From: CAJJDF01 sp965655625
Lineage (GTDB): Bacteria; Bacteroidota; Bacteroidia; Flavobacteriales_D; CAJJDF01
Length of the DNA: 64,000 bases
NCBI GenBank assembly: GCA_965655625.1
Contig: CBFHHA010000004.1
Coordinates: 1-64,000 of the forward strand
Reading direction: 5' to 3'
This document shows, in pieces, positions 27,764 through 37,236 of the stretch; position 1 is the stretch's first letter, and every line of letters starts with the position of its first letter. The translations under genes and the position numbers were made by a program. The notes beneath the pieces are model-generated. The model made no database searches, was not told the DNA's origin, and saw only the letters and a program-made list of their open reading frames with translations.

Positions 27764-28462
27764 TTAGTTTTTTGGTCTCACCGTTCTTTGTTCAATTCTC
27801 TTTTCATATCCTTTTCCTTGGAAAATTCGTTGAACAAAAATGCCCGGTGTGTGGATTTCATTTGGATCCAATTCTCCTAGTTCAACTAATTCTTCCACCT
27901 CAGCAATAGTAATTTTGCCAGCCATTGCCATCATTGGATTAAAGTTTCTTGCTGTTCCTTTAAAAACCAGATTCCCAGCCGTATCTCCTTTCCAAGCTTT
28001 TACTAGAGCGAAATCAGCAGTGAGGGCAGTTTCCAAAATATGTGGTTTTCCATTAAATTCTCGCACCTCTTTTCCTTCAGCAACTTCTGTTCCATATCCT
28101 GCTGGAGTGAAAAACGCAGGGATTCCTGCTCCGCCAGCTCTGCAACGTTCCGCCAGTGATCCTTGAGGAATCAAGTCAACTTCGAGTTCACCGCTCAACA
28201 TTTGCCTTTCAAACTCATCATTCTCTCCGACATAGGAAGAAATCATTTTTTTAATCTGTTTTTTCTGTAGAAGTAAACCTAATCCAAAATCATCTACCCC
28301 TGCATTGTTGGAGATACAAGTCAACCCTGTCACATTCTTTTTTACTAACTCTGAGATTGAGTTTTCTGGAATACCACACAAGCCAAATCCCCCCAACATA
28401 AGAGTCATTCCATCTTGTATTCCATTGCAGGCCTGTTCTACGTTTGCTACTGTTTTGTTCAT
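27764..28462 (-). CDS. scoA: 3-oxoacid CoA-transferase subunit A
   Basis: Alpha subunit of the same heterodimer. Recognised by LMLGGFGLCGIPE (residues 21-33, glycine-rich CoA site), ISNNAGVDDFGLGLLL and the GAGIPAFFTPAGYGTEVAEGKE block; ARNFNPMMAMAGKITIAEVEE is typical of ScoA. 232 residues. It precedes scoB and follows the PBP1A gene in the same direction with an 11-base gap, although the functions are unrelated. Confidence 0.95.
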   Translation of the reverse strand: MNKTVANVEQACNGIQDGMTLMLGGFGLCGIPENSISELVKKNVTGLTCISNNAGVDDFGLGLLLQKKQIKKMISSYVGENDEFERQMLSGELEVDLIPQGSLAERCRAGGAGIPAFFTPAGYGTEVAEGKEVREFNGKPHILETALTADFALVKAWKGDTAGNLVFKGTARNFNPMMAMAGKITIAEVEELVELGELDPNEIHTPGIFVQRIFQGKGYEKRIEQRTVRPKN

Positions 28463-28473
28463 ACTATTTGTCT

Positions 28474-30900
28474 TTAAAATAATCCACTATTCGAAAAATT
28501 ATTGTAATCTATAGATTCATTCAAATCTTGTTCAGAACAATTGGTATAATCGTCTTGATAGTTCTCAGGCAGTTCAAAGTCGCCTTTCGATATCTTAATC
28601 GTTGAATCTTTGTAAATCTTATTCATGTAATATCCCCAAATTGGCAACGAGGTATTTGCACCTTGACCCAGTGCTGTACTCACAAAACGAACACCACGAT
28701 CTTCGCAACCTACCCAAACTCCTGATACTAAATCTGGCGTAAGACCAATAAACCATCCATCACTATTACTTTGTGTTGTTCCAGTTTTTCCGGCAATTGG
28801 GTATTTAATATTTCCATATTTTCGCCAAGAAGACCTCAATCTCATAGAAGTTCCTCCGTACTTTTTGGTTGCAGGATTGTAAACACCATCTACTACTCCT
28901 TTCATCATTTTTATCATAGTAGCAGATAAATTAGCATCAAATACTTGATCCGTTTCTGGTTGTGCTTCATAAATCACAGCTCCATTTTTATCCTCTATCC
29001 GAGTGATAATCATTGGCTTTATATACACTCCATTATTCGCGAATGTACTCATAGCTCCTACCATTTCGTACACAGATAAATCAACGGCTCCAAGTGCTAT
29101 GGAAGGATATTCATTTATTTGGTTTCCATCTAGTCCCATTTTCAACGCGTTCTCTTTTACTTTTTTAGGTCCAATCTTTCTCATGATTGCAGCCGTTATG
29201 CTATTCATCGAGGAAGCAAGTCCAAACTTTACTTGGTAAGGCAATCCATTGAAACTTTCGCCAGCATTTTTGGGACACCATTGTCTATTCTCATTATCAG
29301 GTATTGGGCAACAGTGCTCAATATTCAAAATTTCTTCGCAAGGAGATGATACGCCAGCATCAATGGCAGAAGCATAGACTATTGGCTTGAAGGTAGACCC
29401 TACTTGTCGTTTTCCTTGCCTCACCATGTCGTACTGAAAGTAGTTAAAATTTGGTCCTCCAACCCATGCTTTTACAAATCCAGTTTTTGGATCCATTGAC
29501 ATCATTCCTGCCCTCAAAAAACTTTTGAGGTATTTAATCTTGTTCATGGGGGAGATAAGCGTATCTTTTTTGTAACCTGGGGCAGTCCAATCAAAAACTT
29601 GAGTTTCTATGGGCTTGTTAAATATCGTATCTATTTCTGCCTTTGTGTAACTTGGGTTTATGTGATTTGGATTGTAATTACAAATGTATTTTCCCTTTTT
29701 CTTTTTGGTTCCTGGCCTTTCGCACTCGGCACAAGCAGCACCTGTCAATGTTTTGTACAACATGGTTTTTTTCTTGGCTCTTGTGAGTATTTGATCAGCT
29801 TCTTTCTCGTCAATTGCTCGCACAAACGGATAGCGAGGATAAGAATATTTCCTTTTCATTGCTTTATGCAAGTCGGCTTGCAATTCATTTCCTAGATGTT
29901 GCATGACTGCATATTCGGCATATTTCTGCATCCTAGAATCAATGGTTGTGTAGATTTTCAGCCCATCTTTTCTGATATTATAAGGTTTTCCTGTTTCTTT
30001 GTTTAGGTAGTTGAAATCGCCATTCTCATTCTTTTCCTTCATCATACGGTTGAGATCAGCTCGTAAACTTTCTCTAAAATAAGGAGCTATTCCTTCTTTG
30101 TGATCCACCGAAGTTAGGTTTAATCCCAAAGGCAAGACTCTAATTGAATCGTACTGAGTTCTGGTTAGATGATCATTGTTCATCATTTGTTTTAGCACAA
30201 CCTCTCTTCTTTTGAGGGCAGCCTCCGGAAATCTTTTTGGGTTATATCCGTTTGGGTTTTTCACCATCCCTACCAGCATAGCCGCTTCCTGAACATTTAA
30301 TTCTGAAGGTGTTTTGCTAAAGTACACTTTGGATGCCGAGTGAATCCCTACCCCTTGATTCAAAAAATCTACTTTATTGAAGTACATGGTAAGAATCTCT
30401 TCTTTCGTATACCTTCTCTCTAGCTCGGCTGCGATTATCCATTCGCCTAACTTTTGCTTGACTCTATTGATAAATCCCGCAGCTCTTTCTCCGTATAAAT
30501 TTAAGGCCAACTGCTGAGACAACGTACTTCCACCTCCGTCTTTACCCATTCCTCTAATTGCTCTCGCCAAGGCTTCGACATCGATTCCAGAGTGATTATA
30601 AAACCTTTCATCTTCGGTTGCAACTAGTGCTATTACCAAGTTCTTGGATAGTTCATGGTAATCTACATGAGTTCTGTTTTGCAGGTAATATTCGCCTATC
30701 ACAACTCCATCTGAGGTAATAACTTGGGAGGCCAAATTACTTTTCGGATTATCCAATTCTTCAATACTTGGTAAATCAGTAAAATAACGAACGATAAGCA
30801 ATGCAAAAGCTAGAGCAACAAACGGACCTAAGATTAATACCCAGGCGAGCCTTTTCATCCACTTTCGGTTCTTTTTTGGTTTTGGTTTAGTTTGTCCCAT
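28474..30900 (-). CDS. mrcA: Bifunctional penicillin-binding protein 1A
   Basis: Class A PBP, polymerising and cross-linking peptidoglycan. One N-terminal transmembrane helix (about residues 14-38), GT51 glycosyltransferase with ATEDERFYNHSGID (catalytic Glu near residue 97) and GGSTLSQQLALN, then a transpeptidase with SxxK in GSTFKPIVYASA, SSMN and AGKTGTTQSNSDGW. The 808-residue length is normal. A cysteine cluster (CAECERPG and CNYN) within the linker region around residues 380-410 is unusual and may bind metal or form disulfides. It overlaps the end of gldH by 14 bases. Confidence 0.96.
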   Translation of the reverse strand: MGQTKPKPKKNRKWMKRLAWVLILGPFVALAFALLIVRYFTDLPSIEELDNPKSNLASQVITSDGVVIGEYYLQNRTHVDYHELSKNLVIALVATEDERFYNHSGIDVEALARAIRGMGKDGGGSTLSQQLALNLYGERAAGFINRVKQKLGEWIIAAELERRYTKEEILTMYFNKVDFLNQGVGIHSASKVYFSKTPSELNVQEAAMLVGMVKNPNGYNPKRFPEAALKRREVVLKQMMNNDHLTRTQYDSIRVLPLGLNLTSVDHKEGIAPYFRESLRADLNRMMKEKNENGDFNYLNKETGKPYNIRKDGLKIYTTIDSRMQKYAEYAVMQHLGNELQADLHKAMKRKYSYPRYPFVRAIDEKEADQILTRAKKKTMLYKTLTGAACAECERPGTKKKKGKYICNYNPNHINPSYTKAEIDTIFNKPIETQVFDWTAPGYKKDTLISPMNKIKYLKSFLRAGMMSMDPKTGFVKAWVGGPNFNYFQYDMVRQGKRQVGSTFKPIVYASAIDAGVSSPCEEILNIEHCCPIPDNENRQWCPKNAGESFNGLPYQVKFGLASSMNSITAAIMRKIGPKKVKENALKMGLDGNQINEYPSIALGAVDLSVYEMVGAMSTFANNGVYIKPMIITRIEDKNGAVIYEAQPETDQVFDANLSATMIKMMKGVVDGVYNPATKKYGGTSMRLRSSWRKYGNIKYPIAGKTGTTQSNSDGWFIGLTPDLVSGVWVGCEDRGVRFVSTALGQGANTSLPIWGYYMNKIYKDSTIKISKGDFELPENYQDDYTNCSEQDLNESIDYNNFSNSGLF

Positions 30901-31372
30901 CTTTTTTCATAATTTTCAACCCAACATCTTTAACCCCTTCAAGATTCTCCTCTCTCATTCCCTGGGTAAACACTAAGGAATAAACTCCTCTTGTGGGTAG
31001 TTTGGTTTTTAAAAAATACATACTATTTTCTATTACAGTTCCGCTTGCAGATTTACCCAACCATTGGCCATTTGGCTTTGCCAAAATAAATTGGGCAGTA
31101 TCAGTTTTTGTTCTGCCATCAGGAGATTGTAACGACCAAAAAACAAACATATTCCCATAGCCGTAATCGTTGTTATTTCGCAAATTGAAATAAAACTCAT
31201 ACAGTTTTGTGGTATCGACAATATCAAAATCAAAAAACTTGGGGTCTTTAGCATTCCAAGAAACATCCTCAATTTTTTGAAATTTCTGAAAATAGATTTC
31301 CTCTCCATTACATGAATAGAGAAGTAAATTCACAGCTATCAATGCACTAAAAAACCACCTACTTTTTGTCAT
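30887..31372 (-). CDS. gldH: Gliding motility lipoprotein GldH
   Basis: From the ATG at 31372 the protein starts TKSRWFFSALIAVNLLLYSCN, a lipoprotein signal with Cys21. The mature part carries the GldH-type pattern: YFQKFQKIEDVSWNAKDPKFFDFDIVDTTKLYEFYFNLRNNNDYGYGN and later FLAKPNGQWLGKSASG-like sequence. GldH is required for gliding in Flavobacterium, though it is found also in non-gliding Bacteroidota. The frame is open to 31465, but that part is basic and overlaps ricT out of frame. Neighbours ricT and a class A PBP are the usual gldH context. 161 residues. Confidence 0.92.
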   Translation of the reverse strand: MTKSRWFFSALIAVNLLLYSCNGEEIYFQKFQKIEDVSWNAKDPKFFDFDIVDTTKLYEFYFNLRNNNDYGYGNMFVFWSLQSPDGRTKTDTAQFILAKPNGQWLGKSASGTVIENSMYFLKTKLPTRGVYSLVFTQGMREENLEGVKDVGLKIMKKDGTN

Positions 31373-32546
31373 TAGATTTTGGTTTCTGGGTGTTCTTATT
31401 TCTTTTGTTTCTATTCTTGTTGTTGGGCTTTCTTTTTTTCTTTTTCTTCTTAAAATTATCATCAAATCGCGTCAAACTATCCTGAGCATCAACAGCGGCA
31501 TATTTTTCTTCTTCAACCGGTTCAAAATCTATAAATTCTTTCAAACTAACTGGCTTCTTTCCCGCTTTATTCATGGCAATAATTTCTTTCACTCTATCTA
31601 CCGACAATCCAATAAAATCATTGTTTCTATCTTTTGATTCTACCGTAAACCACATAGTTTGTGAAAAAACGTCTGTTTTCATGTGGCGAGCTTTCCCTCC
31701 TTCTGTCTGGAGTGTTGTATTTGGCTTAGGAAAAGTTTTCATCAATTCCATGTAGGCGTCCAATTCAAAATTCAAACAACACTTTAGTTTACCGCATTGC
31801 CCGGCAAGTTTTTGAGGATTGAGCGACAACTGCTGGTAACGAGCAGCCGAAGTATTCACCGACCTAAAATCAGTTAACCAAGTTGAACAACAAAGTTCTC
31901 TTCCGCAAGAACCAATCCCTCCTAGTTTACCCGCTTCTTGCCTCATTCCTATCTGCTTCATTTCTATCCTCACTTTGAATTCGGAAGAATATTTTTTAAT
32001 CAACTCTCTAAAATCAACTCGTTGGTCGGCAGTGTAATAAAAAGTAGCTTTGCTCATATCTCCTTGAAACTCGATATCACTGATTTTCATTTTCAGTTTT
32101 TCCTCGATTGCAATGGTTCTGGCCCTTGGCATGATTCTTTTTTCTTCCTCTCTTCCAGCGTGCCAGGTTTTTATATCTTCTTCGGTTGCTTTTCTCAAGA
32201 TTGCAGGAAGATTCCTGGTTTCGGTAATTTTCTTTTTGCTCAACTGCAACTTTACCAATTCTCCTTTTAGCGAAACTACACCCACATCAACCCCACTAGC
32301 TGTCTGCACAGCTACAATATCCGTTTGGTACAAACTCAGGTTATCTGAATTTCTGAAATACTCCTTTCTGTCGTTCTTGAAACGAACCTCTACGATATCA
32401 AATGGTTTTTCTCCGGTTGGTATTTGCATATTCTCCAACCAATCAAAAACCGACATCTTATCGCAGCCGCCAGTCCCACACGATCCGTTACTTTTACAGC
32501 CATTTGGCACTCCTGTTTTATTATTCGAACATGATGAACATCCCAT
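31359..32546 (-). CDS. ricT: PSP1/RicT family protein
   Basis: A 395-residue protein with the PSP1 C-terminal domain: GIGSCGRELCCSTWL and LAGQCGKLKCCLNFELDAY, two cysteine-rich strands that in Bacillus RicT (YaaT) help hold Fe-S clusters in the RicA/F/T complex. An additional N-terminal cysteine group (CSSCSNNKTG, CGTGGC) could also bind metal. The last 60 residues are an extreme Lys/Arg/Asn tail, possibly nucleic-acid binding. Exact function in Bacteroidota is unknown; it lies upstream of gldH as in many related genomes. Confidence 0.9.
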   Translation of the reverse strand: MGCSSCSNNKTGVPNGCKSNGSCGTGGCDKMSVFDWLENMQIPTGEKPFDIVEVRFKNDRKEYFRNSDNLSLYQTDIVAVQTASGVDVGVVSLKGELVKLQLSKKKITETRNLPAILRKATEEDIKTWHAGREEEKRIMPRARTIAIEEKLKMKISDIEFQGDMSKATFYYTADQRVDFRELIKKYSSEFKVRIEMKQIGMRQEAGKLGGIGSCGRELCCSTWLTDFRSVNTSAARYQQLSLNPQKLAGQCGKLKCCLNFELDAYMELMKTFPKPNTTLQTEGGKARHMKTDVFSQTMWFTVESKDRNNDFIGLSVDRVKEIIAMNKAGKKPVSLKEFIDFEPVEEEKYAAVDAQDSLTRFDDNFKKKKKKRKPNNKNRNKRNKNTQKPKSNDKK

Positions 32547-32760
32547 TTTTGTTGTCTATTTTATAAAGCTAACTGTTTGCAAATTAGCCGATTATTTAAT
32601 GTATACACCCCCGATTTCTTTCACAGAATATGGGTATGTTATGAATATCAAATATACTGAAAACTATTAGTTTTTGTGGAATTTTAAAAGAGGTATTTTT
32701 GCCTAAATATAGATTTTTAAGCCGCCCTTTGTTGGGATATTTGGCAAAACGAAAGGGAAC

Positions 32761-33879
32761 TTACTTTTTTATCAATTTGAATAAATCGAATGATAAATCC
32801 AAGAAAAGAATTTTTGCATTTGCATTTCTATCAATGTGGTAATATGCTTCGGACATTATTTCATGCAAGTGGCTAATATTACGTTCGTGGATGTAAGGCA
32901 TAAAATTCTGGATAAACTTTTTTTGTTCTTCGGTTGCTTTTACATTTTGCATCCCCACAAAATTTCCCATCAAACTTTTTTGAAACACGGAAAGCACAAA
33001 CAACAAAAATGCTTTTTGTTTTTCTTTTCCCATTTTTTGTACTTGGGCAACAAACTTTACTGCTCCTGCCACATCTTTTTTGAAGCAAAGCCTCATCCAA
33101 CTTACGAAATTATCGAAGTAAAAGCTTTTTTCTTCCCCCATTTCCATTTCGTTTAGCGCCAACGAGAAATCTCCATTTACGTAACTAGCAATTTCGGTAG
33201 CTCGCTGTTCATCTGCTCCTACTTTCTCTAACAAACCTTGCACAATTTGACTCTCTGGTAGTGGACTCACCTTGATCAATTGAGTTCTTGACAAGATGGT
33301 TGGCAGGATGCTTTCGATGCTTTCTGCGACCAGAAAAATCAAGGTTTTTTCGGGCGGTTCTTCTATTAATTTGAGTAATTTATTGGCAGCTGCTGAATTC
33401 ATGTTTTCTGCCAGCCAAAAAACGCTGACTTTGTAGCCTCCTTCATAAGATTTTAAGCTGATTTTCTCAGCTATTCTTTTGCTCTCGTCTACCCCAATTA
33501 GCCCTTTCTTATTTTCGTTGCCGGTGTGGTGATACCAGTCTTGCTCAGATGAGTAAGGCGATTTCTGTATCATTTCGCGCCAAGCTTGCAAAAAGTCGTC
33601 TGAAGTTTTCTTTTTAGCTTCGAGCTGAACGGGAAAAGAGAAATGGACATCTGGGTGAGAAAGTTGTGCAATCTTGCGGCATGAGGCACATTGTCCACAC
33701 GAATCTTCGGGAGATTTATTGGTACAAAAAACATATTGGGAATAGGCCAATGCCAAAGCAAAGGAACCGTAACCTATTTTTCCGTGAAACAACTGGGCAT
33801 GACTGATTCTGTCCGTTGCTACCGTTTGGATCAGGTTTTTCTTGACGGCATCTTGCCCTATAATTTCCTTGAATTGCAT
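32761..33879 (-). CDS. holB: DNA polymerase III delta' subunit
   Basis: Clamp-loader subunit of the replicase. N-terminal IGQDAVKKNLIQTV and ISHAQLFHGKIGYGSFALALA show the AAA+ fold with a degenerate P-loop (no GKT/S), as expected for delta'. The zinc module CGQCASC, the HPDVHF stretch and NKLLKLIEEPPEKTLIFLV (sensor region) complete the identification. 372 residues. A TACATTTG promoter-like element (33891-33884) ends only four bases upstream of the ATG, so a very short or absent leader is likely. Confidence 0.93.
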   Translation of the reverse strand: MQFKEIIGQDAVKKNLIQTVATDRISHAQLFHGKIGYGSFALALAYSQYVFCTNKSPEDSCGQCASCRKIAQLSHPDVHFSFPVQLEAKKKTSDDFLQAWREMIQKSPYSSEQDWYHHTGNENKKGLIGVDESKRIAEKISLKSYEGGYKVSVFWLAENMNSAAANKLLKLIEEPPEKTLIFLVAESIESILPTILSRTQLIKVSPLPESQIVQGLLEKVGADEQRATEIASYVNGDFSLALNEMEMGEEKSFYFDNFVSWMRLCFKKDVAGAVKFVAQVQKMGKEKQKAFLLFVLSVFQKSLMGNFVGMQNVKATEEQKKFIQNFMPYIHERNISHLHEIMSEAYYHIDRNANAKILFLDLSFDLFKLIKK

Positions 33880-34003
33880 GGTTCAAATGTAACTAAAATC
33901 GGAGAAATAAATACGGTTTGGTGCGGGAGAAAAATGCGGAATTTGTCACTCGGGTTGTTCCTCGTAATTCTTGTGTTAGCGATTGCAGCCATTGTTTGAG
34001 CTC

Positions 34004-34060
34004 TTCTCGTGAGCAACGAGAAAGCGAGGGCGGAAAGCGCGACCTAGTGTTAAACTAGGT
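34004..34060. repeat. Tandem hairpins (REP-like) between holB and era
   Basis: TTCTCGT-GAGCA-ACGAGAA (34004-34022) and ACCTAGT-GTTAA-ACTAGGT (34042-34060), both perfect 7-bp-arm, 5-base-loop hairpins, lie 19 bases apart. The arrangement and the CTCGT...GCAACGAG core are echoed at 39613-39662, suggesting a dispersed REP/BIME-type family. Confidence 0.5.
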
Positions 34061-34124
34061 AACACCCAAAAAACAATGAATATGCAGAAATTCTTTGTTT
34101 CTTTGTAGCATAAAGAAATAAATT

Positions 34125-35033
34125 ATGGCACACAAAGCAGGTTTTGTAAATATTGTAGGGAGTCCAAATGTAGGAAAATCGACCTTGATGAATGGATTGG
34201 TTGGGGCTAGAATGTCGATAATCACCTCCAAACATCAAACTACAAGACACAGAATAAGAGGAATTGTAAATGGTCCGGATTTCCAAATTGTGTATTCTGA
34301 CACTCCGGGAGTTCTTGAACCAAAATACAAGCTGCACGAAAAAATGATGAATTTTGTGAGTGAATCATTGAGAGATGCCGACATTATTCTGTTGGTAACG
34401 GATATTTTTGAGGATTCCATGAATCATGCTGAAACATTGAGAAAAATTACGGAAATGGATGTGCCAAAATTTGTGTTGATCAACAAAATAGACTTGGCGA
34501 AAGACATGGAAACTGTGGAAAAAAAAGTAGAGTCTTGGGCTAAATTAATGCCGGGAGCACAGATTTTGCCTATTTCGGCTTTGGAGAAAGTGAATACCGA
34601 TTTTGTGATTCAGAAAATAAAAGAATTGTTGCCCGAATCGCCTGCTTATTTTCCAAAAGATGAATTGACAGATAAACCGATGAGGTTTTTTATCTCGGAA
34701 ATTATTAGAGAAAAAATATTTACGACTTACAACAAAGAGGTTCCTTATTCGTGCGAAGTGTTAGTAGAAGAATACAAAGAAGATGTGCCAACTGAGGGAA
34801 AATCGAAGAAGACAATCACCAAAATTAGGGCGTTAATTTTGGTAAACCGAGAGACACAGAAGGGTATAATAATTGGACATCAAGGGAATAAATTGACGAA
34901 AGTGGGAACTGAGGCAAGAAAAGACATTGAGGAGTTTATTGGGAAAAAAGTGTTTTTGGACCTTTATGTAAAGGTGGACAAGGACTGGAAAGAAAAGGAC
35001 AATAAACTGAACCAGTTTGGTTATGATGGATAA
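34125..35033 (+). CDS. era: GTPase Era
   Basis: GTPase that binds 16S rRNA 3' end during 30S maturation. G1 GSPNVGKST (residues 12-20), switch II SDTPGVL, G4 INKID, then the KH domain with GIIIGHQGNKLTKVGTEARKDIEEFIGKKVFLDLYVKV. 302 residues, with an Era-type SAL motif PISALEK. A short insertion rich in Lys (EDVPTEGKSKKTITKIRA) precedes the KH fold. ung follows three bases after the stop. Confidence 0.97.
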   Translation: MAHKAGFVNIVGSPNVGKSTLMNGLVGARMSIITSKHQTTRHRIRGIVNGPDFQIVYSDTPGVLEPKYKLHEKMMNFVSESLRDADIILLVTDIFEDSMNHAETLRKITEMDVPKFVLINKIDLAKDMETVEKKVESWAKLMPGAQILPISALEKVNTDFVIQKIKELLPESPAYFPKDELTDKPMRFFISEIIREKIFTTYNKEVPYSCEVLVEEYKEDVPTEGKSKKTITKIRALILVNRETQKGIIIGHQGNKLTKVGTEARKDIEEFIGKKVFLDLYVKVDKDWKEKDNKLNQFGYDG

Positions 35034-35036
35034 GAA

Positions 35037-35717
35037 ATGAGCAAGTTGAATTCTCTTATTCCGGAAGATTGGCAGACGGTTTTGGCAGAAGAATTAGCCT
35101 CCGACCGATTTGACCGCTTAACGAAATTTGTAACGAACGAATACTCGGAATCTATTTGCTTTCCTGCCAAAAAAAATATTTTTAGGGCATTAGAAAAGTG
35201 CCCCTGGGACGATATCAAAGTGGTTATTTTGGGTCAAGATCCGTATCACGGGGAAGGCCAAGCTCAGGGGTTGAGTTTCTCTGTTCCGGCAGGGGCAAAA
35301 TTCCCTCCCTCGCTCCGCAATATTTTCAAAGAATTGAGTTCAGACCTAGTCATTCAAGTTCCTTTTCAAGGAGATTTAACACCTTGGGCAAACCAAGGCG
35401 TGCTGCTGTTGAATGCCACACTTACAGTGCGCAAATCTGCGCCCGGAAGCCATCAAAAACAAGGATGGGAGGAATTTACTGATGGTATTATTCGATCTGT
35501 TTCGGAGAAGAAAAGTGGGGTTGTTTTTGTTTTGTGGGGAAAATTTGCTGAACAAAAAACAGCTCTTATTGATTCGGACAAACATTTAATTTTGACCTCT
35601 TCACATCCTTCTCCTTTCTCGGCTCACCGAGGTTTTTTGGGTTCTAAACCATTTAGCAAATCGAATGATTACCTGGTCTCGAAAGGAAAAAAGCCTATTG
35701 ATTGGGACTTGGACTAA
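35037..35717 (+). CDS. ung: Uracil-DNA glycosylase
   Basis: Family 1 UDG, removes uracil from DNA. Catalytic water-activating motif GQDPYHGEGQAQGLSFSVP (Asp in GQDPYH) and the minor-groove loop HPSPFSAHRGFLGSKPFS are both intact, as is LLLNATLTVR. 226 residues, normal length. It follows era and probably shares its transcript. Confidence 0.97.
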   Translation: MSKLNSLIPEDWQTVLAEELASDRFDRLTKFVTNEYSESICFPAKKNIFRALEKCPWDDIKVVILGQDPYHGEGQAQGLSFSVPAGAKFPPSLRNIFKELSSDLVIQVPFQGDLTPWANQGVLLLNATLTVRKSAPGSHQKQGWEEFTDGIIRSVSEKKSGVVFVLWGKFAEQKTALIDSDKHLILTSSHPSPFSAHRGFLGSKPFSKSNDYLVSKGKKPIDWDLD

Positions 35718-35842
35718 AATTCGCTGATAAATCACCAAATTGATATAAAAAAAAGACCGTTTTGAGGTCGAGCCTAATGGAATATCAGAAGGGACAAAAT
35801 TAGTAAGTAGAATTATTCTATTTTTATGCAAAATTGAACTAG

Positions 35843-37174
35843 TTGGAATACGCTATTGTAGACATAGAAACCACGGGAGGAACTCCCATAAATAGTAAGA
35901 TAACCGAAATAGCGATTATTATTACGGATGGAACCACGATTAAGGATTCGTACGAATCGCTCATAAACCCTGAGATTCCGATTCCGTATAACATCACTCG
36001 ACTTACAGGGATAGACAACAGTATGGTGGCAGAGGCTCCACGATTTTTCGAAATTGCAAAAGAAATTTTATCGTTTTTGGAAGGAAGAATGTTTGTTGCT
36101 CACAATGTAAACTTCGATTATGGTCACATAAAGCGAGAGTTTAAAGAATTGGGCTACGATTTTGAAGCGGACAAATTGTGTACCGTAAGAATGTCGCGAA
36201 AAGTATTTCCTGGATTGCCCTCTTATAGTTTAGGAAAGCTTTGTAAATCGCTGGGGGTAACGCTAACAAGCCACCACAGAGCTATGGCTGACACAGCTGC
36301 TACCACCGAAATATTTCACCTGATTAAGGAACAAGATAAAAAAGCGGAGATCATTCAAGATTTTTCGATGAAGATTGGGATTGATAAACTACCTGGGAAA
36401 CCGGGAGTATATTACTTTAAAAATTATGAAGGGAAGATTATTTACATTGGCAAAAGCATCAACATAAAAAAAAGAGTGAAAAGTCACCTCAATAATTACC
36501 AGACAAAAAAAGGGCTGGCAATTATTGAAAATATTGATTCGGTAGATTTTGAAATCACGGGAAATGAAACACTCGCATTACTTTACGAAAATTTGGCGAT
36601 AAAAACTCACTTGCCAAAACACAATCGCAGACAGACGAAAACCAAGTTTCCGTTTGGAATAGTGGTGAACCGCCAAGGCAAATACCATTCGCTTGAGACA
36701 GTGAATGTTACCAAAGACAAAAAAACGGTGATTGATTTTTCTTCGCGAAGAGAAGCGATGGAATTTATAAAAAAAACAATTGACCAATACGAACTTTGCC
36801 AAAAAATAAACGGGCTTGAAAATCAAAATCGAGTAGGTTCTTGTTTTCGGTATCAACTGCATGATTGTCATGGAGCATGCATTGGAGAAGAAAGCCCAGA
36901 GGATTACAACTTGCGCATAGAAAAATTTGAACAAAAGTACGGTTCGCCCAACGAAAGTGGAATTTTTGTGGCCAGGGGAAGAAAAACTTCTGAAAAAGGA
37001 TTTGTTCTGTTGGAGAATGGCACGTTAACAGGTTTTGGATTTGTTTCTTCAAAAACTCCACTCAACTTTGGAACATTGAAACTCATGTCAGAGGTTTTTA
37101 ATCCTGACAAGGATTACCAAGCTGTGATCAAAACTTTGTTCAGAAACGGGAATTTTGAAAAAGTGCAGGGTTAG
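35843..37174 (+). CDS. DnaQ-like exonuclease fused to GIY-YIG domain
   Basis: Residues 1-170 form a DEDDh 3'-5' exonuclease: DIETTGG (D7, E9), NVNFDYGHIKREF and HRAMADTAAT. Residues 185-275 form a GIY-YIG endonuclease domain like that of UvrC/Cho: PGVYYFKNYEGKIIYIGKS and later RVKSHL. The C-terminal part continues to 443 with CXXXXXHDCHGAC-type cysteines (residues 333-347, SCFRYQLHDCHGACIGEE). The combination is known in Bacteroidota (often annotated as PolIII epsilon). A stop codon lies directly before the first codon, so translation must begin at TTG 35843. A repair function is inferred. Confidence 0.88.
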   Translation: MEYAIVDIETTGGTPINSKITEIAIIITDGTTIKDSYESLINPEIPIPYNITRLTGIDNSMVAEAPRFFEIAKEILSFLEGRMFVAHNVNFDYGHIKREFKELGYDFEADKLCTVRMSRKVFPGLPSYSLGKLCKSLGVTLTSHHRAMADTAATTEIFHLIKEQDKKAEIIQDFSMKIGIDKLPGKPGVYYFKNYEGKIIYIGKSINIKKRVKSHLNNYQTKKGLAIIENIDSVDFEITGNETLALLYENLAIKTHLPKHNRRQTKTKFPFGIVVNRQGKYHSLETVNVTKDKKTVIDFSSRREAMEFIKKTIDQYELCQKINGLENQNRVGSCFRYQLHDCHGACIGEESPEDYNLRIEKFEQKYGSPNESGIFVARGRKTSEKGFVLLENGTLTGFGFVSSKTPLNFGTLKLMSEVFNPDKDYQAVIKTLFRNGNFEKVQG

Positions 37175-37236
37175 TACTTTGGAACTGGACAAATGTTTTT
37201 TCTTGCTGAAAGACTTTTCTTTTGATAATCAATAAC

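Noticed and set aside
31373..31465. Longer GldH start at 31465
   Set aside because: The extra segment is a strongly basic out-of-frame reading of the ricT tail, whereas the ATG at 31372 opens directly on a lipoprotein signal.
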